From positions 1 through 10,662 of the forward strand of contig JAQWBK010000053.1 of the NCBI GenBank assembly GCA_028706415.1: a DNA stretch of 10,662 nucleotides, read 5' to 3'. A program made the position numbers and the translations under genes. Source of the DNA: Oscillospiraceae bacterium. Lineage in GTDB: Bacteria; Bacillota; Clostridia; Oscillospirales; Acutalibacteraceae. Positions 1-5,509 of the stretch are shown here, piece by piece (position 1 is the first letter of the stretch; each line of letters begins with the position of its first letter). The notes beneath the pieces were generated by a model. It ran no database searches. It saw only the letters and a list, made by a program, of their open reading frames with translations, and was not told the origin of the DNA.

Positions 1-164
1 TAATACTAATATCCGACTAAAATACTGATAAGGTTTCCGAGGATTTTTTGTGTCGGGCAATGCAGACGACGCAGGCGGGCTGGTGCCCGCCTGCGTCGTC
101 TGCCTTAACATACAAAAAACATCCTCGCAATTTATAAAAAGTATTTAATCAAGTATTAGTATTA
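1..164. repeat. MITE-like palindromic repeat element, copy 1
   Basis: Seen in the sequence: the ends TAATACTAAT (1-10) and ATTAGTATTA (155-164) are exact reverse complements. Inside them the two halves pair imperfectly over most of the length, for example GACTAAAATACT (15-26) against AGTATTTAATC (140-150) with a bulge, and CGAGGATTTTTTG (38-50) against CAAAAAACATCCTCG (113-127) with a two-base bulge. The core is a perfect 19-bp GC-rich hairpin at 62-103. The right half (from 118) is shared with a second copy at 2050-2096, which has the same spacing and starts with the identical block AACATCCTCGCAA. No protein is encoded, so this is best read as a non-autonomous palindromic element. The left boundary coincides with the window edge, so the element may extend further. 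The last three bases form the stop codon of the ABC permease gene. Confidence 0.7.
62..103. other. Perfect 19-bp GC-rich hairpin in repeat core
   Basis: Bases 62-80 and 85-103 are perfect reverse complements around the 4-base loop TGGT. The hairpin is far richer in GC than the AT-rich element around it. It lies about 60 bases downstream of the ABC permease stop on the minus strand and could halt or stabilise that transcript. No uridine tract follows directly on either strand, so it is not a canonical intrinsic terminator. Confidence 0.8.
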
Positions 165-962
165 AATATGCATATCTTTTTTTGAGAATACGACTATTGC
201 TGTCCAAAATAATATAATGGCTCCAACCAGAAGGATGGCCATGCCCCAAAACGCATCTGCTTCTCCTGCGATAATCCTGTCCGGATTAAACAAGGTGAAA
301 AAGGTGGCGTATTTTATGCTTTCTAGCTCTTTTCCGGCGTCGGACATCATCTGTATGATAAAAGCCAAGGCGGGAACGCCGGCCCCGACCCCGACGGCAT
401 ATTTACTGGTGTTGAAAATGCAGGAGGATAAGAAGCAAATACCACCAATAAAAAACTGCAAACACAAAACTCCGGCGTTGACCAGAATAAACTGTCTGAT
501 TGCAAGTTCACCCGGGAAGGATATTTCGCAAACCACAATCCCAAGCACGGTAGCATAAAAAATTAAAACGAATAATCCGGTACCCATGACCTTCATTTGG
601 GTGAAGGTAACCGTGGTGCGCTTAACCGGAGCCGCCATGAGATAGGTCATGGAGCCGCGCTCCACATGACGGGCGATCAGCTTGTTAGCACTGAGTATGG
701 AAAATATCATAGGAAATATTAACATAATAAACCCATAAAGATACGCCGACATGAAACTGATAAGCTCTCCCGAAGCCGGATTCATGCCTACCATGGCCAT
801 CAAATCCGGCATGGCTTTTGCAAACTCATCCAGCGCACTGCGCAGTTCCGGATCGAACATGGAAACGATGATGGTGAAGTACATGGTAATGACAGCGGCA
901 AATATTAAAAGCATCTTCCAGCTACCCTGTATACCGCGTTTATATAAAGTCCAGTTAATCAT
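162..962 (-). CDS. ABC-2 type transporter permease
   Basis: This 266-aa integral membrane protein is the membrane half of an ABC exporter; its partner is the ATPase encoded just upstream. About six hydrophobic segments are visible, near residues 17-36, 70-92, 125-147, 156-182, 189-205 and 239-258. Between the second and third lies ERGSMTYLMAAPVKR (101-115), the cytoplasmic E-x-G-[TS]-x-x-x-L-x-[AS]-P-[VI]-x-R motif of ABC-2 permeases. The ATG overlaps the ATPase stop as ATGA, and a strong GGAGGTGG ribosome site (969-976) lies 6 bases ahead inside the ATPase gene, which indicates translational coupling. The stop codon (162-164) is formed by the terminal bases of the palindromic repeat, so the final residues may have been changed when the repeat inserted. 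The substrate cannot be told from sequence; relatives export antimicrobials, ions or lipids. Confidence 0.88.
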   Translation of the reverse strand: MINWTLYKRGIQGSWKMLLIFAAVITMYFTIIVSMFDPELRSALDEFAKAMPDLMAMVGMNPASGELISFMSAYLYGFIMLIFPMIFSILSANKLIARHVERGSMTYLMAAPVKRTTVTFTQMKVMGTGLFVLIFYATVLGIVVCEISFPGELAIRQFILVNAGVLCLQFFIGGICFLSSCIFNTSKYAVGVGAGVPALAFIIQMMSDAGKELESIKYATFFTLFNPDRIIAGEADAFWGMAILLVGAIILFWTAIVVFSKKDMHI

Positions 963-1846
963 GATTTGCCACCTCCATAATACTGCATGAAGATTTCCTC
1001 AAGGCTTTGATTTGGAGCAAAAATATTTGTGACAGGATAGAGATTCATGACCGATATGAGCTTTTTGATATCGTTTTGAACGATCACCGTCACATGATTT
1101 TCTAAAACAGCCGATATTTGCAACCCTTCGTTTGCGAAAGCAGAGGCGGACTCTTCGCTTTCCAGTGTAATGACATATTTTTTTATCTGGGCTGCCTTCA
1201 ACGCGTCCACCGAATCCGTCGCTACCAGCCGTCCATCCTTGATAATGGCAACGCGGTGACAGGTTCGCTCGACCTCTTCAAACATATGAGAGGACATGAG
1301 GATGGTCTTACCCCTTGCCTTTTCCTCCAGCACCAATTCGACAAACCTGCTTTGCATCAGCGGATCCAGCCCGCTTGTCGGCTCATCAAGAATAAACACA
1401 TCCGGATCGTGCATGAAGGCGGCCACAATGCCGACTTTTTGTTTCATACCCTTACTCATTTTTTTGAGGTTAGCTTGTGCATCCAGTTCAAAGCGTTCAA
1501 GCAATTCTTTGGTGCGGCCGGCGGTTTTCATTTTACGGTATTTTGCCATGAAGGACAGAAATTCCATCCCAGTCATATCATCAAAGAAGGCCATTTCCCC
1601 GGGGATGTACCCAAGATTATTTTGAATATCGGCACTGTTTTTCCAGCAGTCCATACCGTCGATGGTGCAACTCCCTTTTGCAGGCTTTAAAAAACCCATT
1701 AGATGGCGAATTGTCGTTGTTTTGCCTGACCCGTTTGGCCCAAGAAACCCGAAAATTTCCCCTTGCTCAATCGAGAATGACACATCAAAAATTCCGTGCC
1801 CTTTGCCATAATCTCTGGTTAAGCCTTGAATTTCACAGATGCTCAT
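959..1846 (-). CDS. ABC transporter ATP-binding protein
   Basis: This 295-aa nucleotide-binding subunit powers the adjacent ABC-2 permease. Counting from MSICEIQG, the Walker A motif is GPNGSGKTT (36-44), the signature is the degenerate SKGMKQK (131-137), Walker B with the catalytic glutamate is VFILDEPTSGLDP (150-162), and the H-loop histidine is in MSSHMFEE (H187). The Q-loop position reads GYIPGE rather than having the usual glutamine, a variant I associate with some two-gene ABC-2 exporters of Firmicutes. A C-terminal extension of about 80 residues follows the catalytic domain. The ATG at 1846 is chosen because GGAGGG (1855-1860) lies 8 bases upstream. A longer reading from 1930 would run through insertion-sequence DNA and is rejected. 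No regulator gene and no clear promoter are visible upstream; the insertion-sequence end at 1879 lies only 33 bases away and may have displaced the native promoter. Confidence 0.92.
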   Translation of the reverse strand: MSICEIQGLTRDYGKGHGIFDVSFSIEQGEIFGFLGPNGSGKTTTIRHLMGFLKPAKGSCTIDGMDCWKNSADIQNNLGYIPGEMAFFDDMTGMEFLSFMAKYRKMKTAGRTKELLERFELDAQANLKKMSKGMKQKVGIVAAFMHDPDVFILDEPTSGLDPLMQSRFVELVLEEKARGKTILMSSHMFEEVERTCHRVAIIKDGRLVATDSVDALKAAQIKKYVITLESEESASAFANEGLQISAVLENHVTVIVQNDIKKLISVMNLYPVTNIFAPNQSLEEIFMQYYGGGKS

Positions 1847-1931
1847 AGAAGTAGCCCTCCTTAATGCATTCGCCGCAGTGTTGTGATACAATTGATGGGT
1901 GACAAATAAAGAGGTAAATACAGCGACCAAA

Positions 1932-1940
1932 TGATATAAT
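1932..1940 (+). promoter_or_regulatory. Extended -10 promoter of remnant transposase
   Basis: TGATATAAT is a perfect extended -10 (TGnTATAAT). No good -35 is seen. It lies 43 bases ahead of the truncated transposase start at 1984. Confidence 0.45.
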
Positions 1941-1983
1941 GTTTAACGACTAAGAAAACATGTATCAAAGGAGCTGTATTTAC

Positions 1984-2043
1984 CGTGAACAGTATAGCAT
2001 CAGAAGCACAATATCGTCAATGGGTGGTTAATACTAATCCCTG
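1984..2043 (+). pseudogene. Truncated transposase N-terminus (IS481-like)
   Basis: A GTG start preceded by AAAGGAG (1966-1972) opens a frame reading VNSIASEAQYRQWVVNTNP and then stops. The stretch S-E-A-x-Y-R-x-x-V-V resembles the opening of the helix-turn-helix domain of IS481-type transposases common in Clostridia, which continue for about 300 residues. Here the frame is cut after about 14 native codons by the palindromic repeat beginning at 2029, which supplies the last residues and the stop. It is certainly non-functional as a transposase. Family identity rests on only about 14 residues. Confidence 0.45.
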
Positions 2044-2096
2044 ATTAAAAACATCCTCGCAAATTATAGAACATTTTTAATCAGGGATTAGTATAA
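2029..2096. repeat. Palindromic repeat element, copy 2 (short form)
   Basis: Bases 2031-2051 and 2074-2094 are perfect 21-bp reverse complements around a 22-base loop. The outer sequence TAATACTAAT is identical to the end of copy 1 at position 1. The block AACATCCTCGCAA (2050-2062) and the length from there to the right end also match copy 1. Copy 2 lacks the GC-rich core hairpin. Its inner arms (CCCTGATTAAAAA) differ from those of copy 1 yet remain perfectly complementary to each other. It interrupts the transposase remnant. Confidence 0.75.
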
Positions 2097-2203
2097 GTAT
2101 TCATACAAGCATTGCTTCCATAACTTCGGCTTGTATTTGAGATTAGTATAAAATATTGGCTGTTTACGAACGCTTTCATCATTTCAGCGGGCGTCTTTTC
2201 CAT
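2081..2203 (-). pseudogene. Truncated small ORF, possible mobile-element remnant
   Basis: An ATG at 2203 with GGAAG 8 bases upstream (2212-2216) starts a 40-codon frame, MEKTPAEMMKAFVNSQYF followed by 22 residues read from repeat DNA. Only the first 17 or so residues lie outside the palindromic repeats, so a gene start appears to have been cut by repeat insertion, mirroring the fate of the transposase start on the other strand. I do not recognise the family firmly; the opening could belong to a Mutator-type (IS256-like) transposase, but that is a guess from a few residues. Confidence 0.3.
2103..2150. repeat. Possible third repeat half-copy
   Basis: ATACAAGC (2103-2110) pairs with GCTTGTAT (2129-2136), and GATTAGTATA (2141-2150) matches the right end of copies 1 and 2. 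The left terminal sequence is missing beside this hairpin, so it looks like half of another copy abutting copy 2. Alternatively, 2029-2150 is one composite element. Confidence 0.4.
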
Positions 2204-2373
2204 ACAATAAACTTCCTTTCAGATTTGAATTATTTCTTATCCTAACTCTTGTCTGAAAAGAAGCTTCTCATTCGCTTTGGCACAAAAATTTCCGCGGTCT
2301 CCTTTAATGCCCAAAAGTGTCACCCATCATTGGCACTCGAACACCGAAAAAAATATCTGTATTAAGTTTTTGT

Positions 2374-2401
2374 TTGCATATAAAAAATTCTATGCTATAA
2401 T
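2374..2401 (+). promoter_or_regulatory. Sigma-A promoter of the cps regulatory operon
   Basis: TTGCAT (2374-2379) is followed after 16 bases by TATAAT (2396-2401). The -10 is also extended (TGC before it). Transcription would begin near 2408, giving an untranslated leader of about 74 bases before the GTG at 2482. It lies just outside the insertion-sequence remnant. Confidence 0.7.
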
Positions 2402-2481
2402 TAGTCGAAAAGTTTTGTATGCGTTAAAGGTCTAAAGTTAGCATAGCATTATTGACCTTTGCGGTTAGGGGAGGCAAAATC

Positions 2482-3192
2482 GTGAAAGAGTCGTTGGACT
2501 TGATGGATTTCCTGGCCATACTACTTAAGAGGATATGGTTGATTGTTCTAATTTCGTTTGTTGGTTTTCTTTTAGCCTTCGGCTATACGAAAATTCTGGT
2601 TACACCTTTGTACACATCCGCAATAAAATTGTATGTAACCAATAACACGGCTCAGGATAACCAGAACAGAATTAACTACAATGATATCACTGCTGCGCAG
2701 ATGTTGGTTAACACATACGGTGTTATTATTCAAAGCAACAATGTTCTAAGCGATGTAATCATTTCTGAAAACCTAAAATATACCGCAAATCAGTTAAGAA
2801 GATCGATACGCATTAAGCCGATTGAAGATAGCCAAGTGCTGGAGGTCTCGGTTACCACCCCTGACCCCAAGGTTTCGGCAGATATTGCAAACGCAATAGC
2901 AAACACAGCCCCTGAAAAGATAATAGAGATTACCAAGACCGGTGGTGTTGGGGTTGTTGATTATGCCTCTCCCAACTTAAACCCGTCTTCTCCGAAGTTG
3001 TTATTTAACTGCTTTGTTGGGATATTACTTGGCGGAGCTATTGCTGTTTTTTATATTGTCATTCGAGAGATGCTTGATGATCATATAAAGGATGAAGAAG
3101 AGTTAAAGAAATTCTATAATATTCCGTTGTTAGGTTCGATTCCTGTTTTGAATTCACAAGTGAAGGGTGGTTTTTATCAGTATGAAAGATGA
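2482..3192 (+). CDS. cpsC: CpsC/Wzz-like polysaccharide chain-length and kinase modulator
   Basis: This 236-aa membrane protein is of the Wzz/CpsC (polysaccharide co-polymerase) type. In Gram-positive bacteria such proteins control polymer length and act as the transmembrane activator of the separate cytoplasmic tyrosine kinase. It has a short cytoplasmic N-terminus, a first membrane helix at about 18-38, an extracellular domain, the proline-rich NPSSPK motif (167-172) typical just before the second helix, a second helix at about 173-195, and a cytoplasmic tail of about 40 residues. The GTG start is preferred because AGGGGAGG (2467-2474) lies 7 bases ahead; an in-frame TTG at 2452 lacks such a site. 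The gene overlaps the kinase gene by 11 bases. The family assignment is secure; polymer type is unknown. Confidence 0.88.
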   Translation: MKESLDLMDFLAILLKRIWLIVLISFVGFLLAFGYTKILVTPLYTSAIKLYVTNNTAQDNQNRINYNDITAAQMLVNTYGVIIQSNNVLSDVIISENLKYTANQLRRSIRIKPIEDSQVLEVSVTTPDPKVSADIANAIANTAPEKIIEITKTGGVGVVDYASPNLNPSSPKLLFNCFVGILLGGAIAVFYIVIREMLDDHIKDEEELKKFYNIPLLGSIPVLNSQVKGGFYQYER

Positions 3193-3904
3193 TATAAAAG
3201 CGACCCCTTTGACACATTCAGGGTCGAGTGAAAAGCTGGAAAAATTGATGATATCCGAGGCGGCTCCCTTCCATATTCGAGAAGCATTTAAAACCATAAG
3301 GACAAACTTGCTGTTTACCCTTGCTACTAAAGAGAGTAAAACCTTTGTGGTGGCAAGCGCCATGCCGGACGAAGGTAAATCCACAACGGCGGCAAACCTT
3401 TCGGTTGTGCTTGCACAGACCGGAGCACAGGTTCTGCTTATGGACTGTGATTTCCGCAAGCCCTCGGTTCACCGGCTGTTTAAGCTATCGATAGACAAGG
3501 GACTTACAAGTATTTTATGCGGCATTGATAAGATTGAAGAGGCATTGAACGAAAATGTTGTTCCCAATCTTGACATTATAACAGCCGGCCCTATGTCTCC
3601 CAACCCATCCGAGCTTTTGGGTTCTTCCCGTATGGCAGAATTATTAGCTATAGTTCAAAAGGCATACGATTATGTTGTAATAGATGCATCCCCGATAAAT
3701 ATCGTTTCAGACGCCATCATCGTTTCAAAACAGACTGCGGGCATTGTGCTTGTTTCAAGGCAGGGGCAGTCCAAACATGATCAGCTTAAAAAGGCGATAG
3801 AGAGCTGTGAATTCGCAAGGGTAAATATTCTCGGACTTGTACTTAATGAGTCGAAAAGTGCGAATTCGCATTATTACGGTTATCGCTATAATCAACACAA
3901 ATAA
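3182..3904 (+). CDS. cpsD: CpsD-like bacterial tyrosine kinase (BY-kinase)
   Basis: This 240-aa cytoplasmic autokinase works with CpsC to control polysaccharide assembly. From ATG 3182: the oligomerisation region EAFKTIRTN (34-42), Walker A SAMPDEGKSTT (59-69), Walker A' VLLMDCDFRKP (84-94) and Walker B VVIDASP (165-171). The C-terminus HYYGYRYNQHK carries a cluster of four tyrosines (231, 232, 234, 236), the phosphorylated tail that separates BY-kinases from MinD/ParA-type ATPases. The start overlaps cpsC; the site GAAGGGTGG (3162-3170) lies 11 bases upstream. An in-frame GTG at 3167 sits on top of that site and is less likely. The phosphatase gene begins 9 bases after the stop. All catalytic elements are present, so the kinase is probably active. 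Confidence 0.92.
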   Translation: MKDDIKATPLTHSGSSEKLEKLMISEAAPFHIREAFKTIRTNLLFTLATKESKTFVVASAMPDEGKSTTAANLSVVLAQTGAQVLLMDCDFRKPSVHRLFKLSIDKGLTSILCGIDKIEEALNENVVPNLDIITAGPMSPNPSELLGSSRMAELLAIVQKAYDYVVIDASPINIVSDAIIVSKQTAGIVLVSRQGQSKHDQLKKAIESCEFARVNILGLVLNESKSANSHYYGYRYNQHK

Positions 3905-3913
3905 AGAGAAATA

Positions 3914-4615
3914 ATGTTTATTGATTTTCACACTCATATTCTTCCGGGCATTGATGATGGAGCACGCGATGTAAATATGTCGCTAAAAATGCTGTCCACA
4001 CTTCAAAAGCAAGGTGTTGGGGTTGTCGCTGTTACCCCTCATCTCTATTGGCATAGGCAGCCACTTTCTGAGTTTATTCTAAATCGGCAGGAAGCGCTGA
4101 ATGTACTTTTGGCAAATCAATATGAGGGGATGCCGATTATTGTGCCCGGTGCCGAGGTTTATATAGAACACGGTATACGGTATGAGGATGTTCGTCCCCT
4201 GTGTTATGCAGATACCAATTATATTCTGTTGGAGCTTCCTTATTCAAACTATCAAAACTGGTTCCTTGAAGAGGTTTATCACTTGTGCCTAACCCGGTCT
4301 GTGATACCTGTTTTCGCTCACCTTGATAGATATATTGATATGTATTCTGAGAATGCCATGGAAGAAATTCTTGATTATCAAGATGCAGTAATACAGATAA
4401 ATCAGGAAGCCATTCTTGACGGCGAGCACCGGAATACCGTGCTCAAGTGGATTAAGGAGGGCAGGCCGGTTGTATTTGGAAGCGACTGCCATGATCTCAA
4501 ATACAGGACTTCAAGAGAATTACGACTGCAAGCGATTTTAAAATCTAAGCTGGGGAAAGACTGGCTTGAAGACTATGAAAAATTTACATTAAATTTAATC
4601 GGTAAATCAAAATAA
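3914..4615 (+). CDS. cpsB: CpsB-like PHP-family protein-tyrosine phosphatase
   Basis: This 233-aa metal-dependent phosphatase would dephosphorylate the tyrosine tail of the kinase encoded directly upstream. The PHP fold metal ligands are all visible: H6 and H8 in FIDFHTHILPGIDDG, D14, H43 in TPHLYWH, E81 in GAEVYIEHG, E107 in LLELPYSN, H136 in VFAHLDRY, and D191 and H193 in FGSDCHDLKYR. The length matches CpsB/Wzh/YwqE proteins. The ATG lies 9 bases after the cpsD stop with only a weak A/G-rich site (AAAGAGAA, 3903-3910), so expression may depend on coupling to cpsD. The order C-D-B differs from the pneumococcal order A-B-C-D. A terminator follows, so the operon ends here without sugar-transfer genes. 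Confidence 0.9.
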   Translation: MFIDFHTHILPGIDDGARDVNMSLKMLSTLQKQGVGVVAVTPHLYWHRQPLSEFILNRQEALNVLLANQYEGMPIIVPGAEVYIEHGIRYEDVRPLCYADTNYILLELPYSNYQNWFLEEVYHLCLTRSVIPVFAHLDRYIDMYSENAMEEILDYQDAVIQINQEAILDGEHRNTVLKWIKEGRPVVFGSDCHDLKYRTSRELRLQAILKSKLGKDWLEDYEKFTLNLIGKSK

Positions 4616-4626
4616 AATAATATAAA

Positions 4627-4678
4627 AAAATACCATCCGCCCGCAAGTATGAGAATATTTGTGGATGGATGGTATTTT
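4627..4678 (+). terminator. Rho-independent terminator after cpsB
   Basis: AAAATACCATCC (4627-4638) and GGATGGTATTTT (4667-4678) form a perfect 12-bp stem with a 28-base loop. The stem ends in a T run. It begins 12 bases after the cpsB stop. The loop is long and the T tail short, so efficiency may be moderate. Confidence 0.65.
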
Positions 4679-4777
4679 ATCGGCGGCAGATGAAATACAG
4701 GCGATTTATACCAGTATTAAATGCCGGAATACTCAAAAAATAATCGAGCTTGATATTATATCGGAAAGGAAAATTAT

Positions 4778-5035
4778 ATGCGTGAGGGGAATTATAAGCT
4801 GGGCTTGTCGGACTTGCTTGATCAGAGCTTAAGCTGTTATGAATATTATTACAGCCTGCCGAAGGAGCTTCAGGAAGATATAAAAAACCGCGATTTCGGA
4901 TCGTTTGAGGATATACAGGATTATGTGGCATCAAGAGGTCATGGCAGCTCGAGCTATAGTGGCGATGACAGCACAAAATATGGGAATCATGGCGGTTCGT
5001 ATAATGAGCAGACTAAACGGGAGGCGAAATTTTAA
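4778..5035 (+). CDS. Small protein of unknown function, paralogue A (85 aa)
   Basis: The product is 85 residues, soluble, with no signal peptide or membrane segment. Residues 9-53 (GLSDLLDQSLS, YYYSLPKELQEDIKNR, DIQDYVASRG) look like a helical domain. The C-terminal third is glycine, serine and charge rich (HGSSSYSGDD, YGNHGGSYNEQ) and probably disordered. AAAGGA (4765-4770) lies 7 bases before the ATG. The stop overlaps the start of the next gene by one base (TAATG). Residues 9-38 align without gaps to residues 8-37 of that next product with 13 of 30 identities, so the two are tandem duplicates. Function is unknown; the LP-x-x-[LV]-Q-E core suggests a small helical adaptor, which is inference only. 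No convincing promoter was found upstream. Confidence 0.75.
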   Translation: MREGNYKLGLSDLLDQSLSCYEYYYSLPKELQEDIKNRDFGSFEDIQDYVASRGHGSSSYSGDDSTKYGNHGGSYNEQTKREAKF

Positions 5036-5214
5036 TGAATATAGAACACTATAACGGACTTGATGATTTATTGGCACGAAGTACAAGTGCCGGCCAATTT
5101 TTTAATAAGCTCCCCTCTTATGTTCAGGAAATGATAAGGGAGCGGGGGAATAATATTTTGACCGAGCACAGACTGAGGCAATATGCTGAAAATCTTGTTC
5201 AGGGTGACAAGTGA
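5035..5214 (+). CDS. Small protein of unknown function, paralogue B (59 aa)
   Basis: This short frame begins MNIEHYNGLDDLLARSTSAG and ends in QYAENLVQGDK. The strong site GGGAGG (5019-5024) lies 10 bases before the ATG, which overlaps the preceding stop by one base, indicating translational coupling. The protein matches the helical part of its upstream neighbour (GLxDLLxxSxS, then LPxxhQExIxxR, where h is hydrophobic) and lacks that protein's glycine/serine-rich tail. The conserved core, good ribosome site and coupling make this a real gene despite its size. No catalytic motif, signal peptide or membrane helix is visible. Function is unknown. Confidence 0.75.
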   Translation: MNIEHYNGLDDLLARSTSAGQFFNKLPSYVQEMIRERGNNILTEHRLRQYAENLVQGDK

Positions 5215-5325
5215 ATAATCATGCCCGTAGGGGGCTAGCTTCTATTCGCGTCGGATTATTTCATACCAATAATATATTTTGTATAATTTAATCAAAAAAA
5301 TCCCTAAAAAATCACAAATTGACGA

Positions 5326-5355
5326 TTTACAAACAGATAGTAAATAGGTTATAAT
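5326..5355 (+). promoter_or_regulatory. Promoter upstream of short transcript
   Basis: TTTACA (5326-5331) and TATAAT (5350-5355) are separated by 18 bases. TTGACG at 5319 is a better -35 match but is 25 bases away and too far. Transcription would begin near 5362. The first predicted structure downstream is the terminator hairpin at 5376, so this promoter would make a very short RNA unless termination is regulated. Confidence 0.55.
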
Positions 5356-5370
5356 GATAAACAGATAGTA
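5331..5370. promoter_or_regulatory. Operator-like 12-bp direct repeats flanking the -10 box
   Basis: AAACAGATAGTA occurs exactly at 5331-5342 and again at 5359-5370, a 28-bp period. One copy lies between the -35 and -10 and the other covers the predicted start point. Exact duplication around a promoter is what a repressor operator would look like; the XRE-type regulator encoded 140 bases downstream is the obvious candidate to bind it. Related ATAGTA cores also occur near the proximal promoter at 5475-5480 and 5486-5491. Confidence 0.5.
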
Positions 5371-5430
5371 TATTTTGCCCCGTTCAGTTCTCCTTGGGTA
5401 AAACTTATTGAGCGGGGCATTGCTTTTTTA
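5362..5430 (+). ncRNA. Candidate short RNA or attenuated leader
   Basis: The interval between the predicted start (about 5362) and the U tract is only about 68 bases, too short for a meaningful protein. It consists of a short single-stranded 5' part and the terminator hairpin. The hairpin loop holds CTCCTT (5390-5395), complementary to the Shine-Dalgarno consensus. It could be a trans-acting small RNA or an attenuator controlling read-through to the XRE gene. Nothing beyond promoter plus terminator supports it. Confidence 0.35.
5376..5429 (+). terminator. Intrinsic terminator between promoter and XRE gene
   Basis: TGCCCCGTTCAG (5376-5387) pairs with TTGAGCGGGGCA (5408-5419), 12 pairs including two G-U. 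Six T residues follow at 5424-5429. This is a canonical rho-independent terminator located only about 20 bases after a promoter -10 box. Confidence 0.75.
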
Positions 5431-5454
5431 TGGTCAAAGCCGGTATACATATTA

Positions 5455-5484
5455 TTGTCGAATTTCAGCTATGTATAGTATAAA
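5455..5484 (+). promoter_or_regulatory. Proximal promoter of the XRE regulator
   Basis: TTGTCG (5455-5460) and TATAAA (5479-5484) are 18 bases apart, giving a start near 5491. Position is right for the gene at 5510, but the leader would barely include the GAGGTG ribosome site (5496-5501). Confidence 0.45.
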
Positions 5485-5509
5485 TATAGTATTTTGAGGT
5501 GCACACATT

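Larger units (their letters stand above)
1879..2343. mobile_element. Degraded insertion sequence (IS481/IS3-like ends)
   Basis: The 26 bases at 1879-1904 and the reverse complement of 2318-2343 match at 19 of 26 positions without gaps. Both begin TGTT and both end with the identical block TGATGGGTGACA, as expected for insertion-sequence terminal repeats. Inside the left end are an extended -10 promoter and the start of a transposase-like gene, which breaks off at a palindromic repeat. Inside the right end is the start of a different short ORF on the other strand. At 465 bp the structure is far shorter than an intact element, which is normally above 1 kb. No target-site duplication flanks the ends (GCAG versus CCGA), so the two ends may come from two related copies joined by deletion. 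Family assignment is an inference. Confidence 0.55.

Noticed and set aside
62..103. Perfect hairpin as an intrinsic terminator
   Set aside because: No U tract follows on either strand within the usual distance; it is better explained as the core of the palindromic repeat.
1118..1690. 190-codon open frame on the plus strand
   Set aside because: It lies entirely antisense to the ABC ATPase, which has every nucleotide-binding motif; no ribosome site and no recognisable protein.
1847..1930. N-terminal extension of the ABC ATPase by 28 codons
   Set aside because: It would read through the insertion-sequence end, while a strong ribosome site (1855-1860) sits at correct spacing before the ATG at 1846.
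2345..2373. Continuation of a transposase C-terminus on the plus strand across 2260-2370
   Set aside because: All three frames were read; none resembles a transposase end, and stops occur in each frame between 2151 and the right end.
5214..5260. AATAATC...GATTATT pairing after the second small gene as a terminator
   Set aside because: Only 7 AT-rich pairs around a long loop and no real T tract; too weak to list.
5282..5287. TATAAT as an additional promoter
   Set aside because: The -35 at 17 bases (TTTCAT) matches poorly and the region is very AT rich, so a chance -10 is likely.
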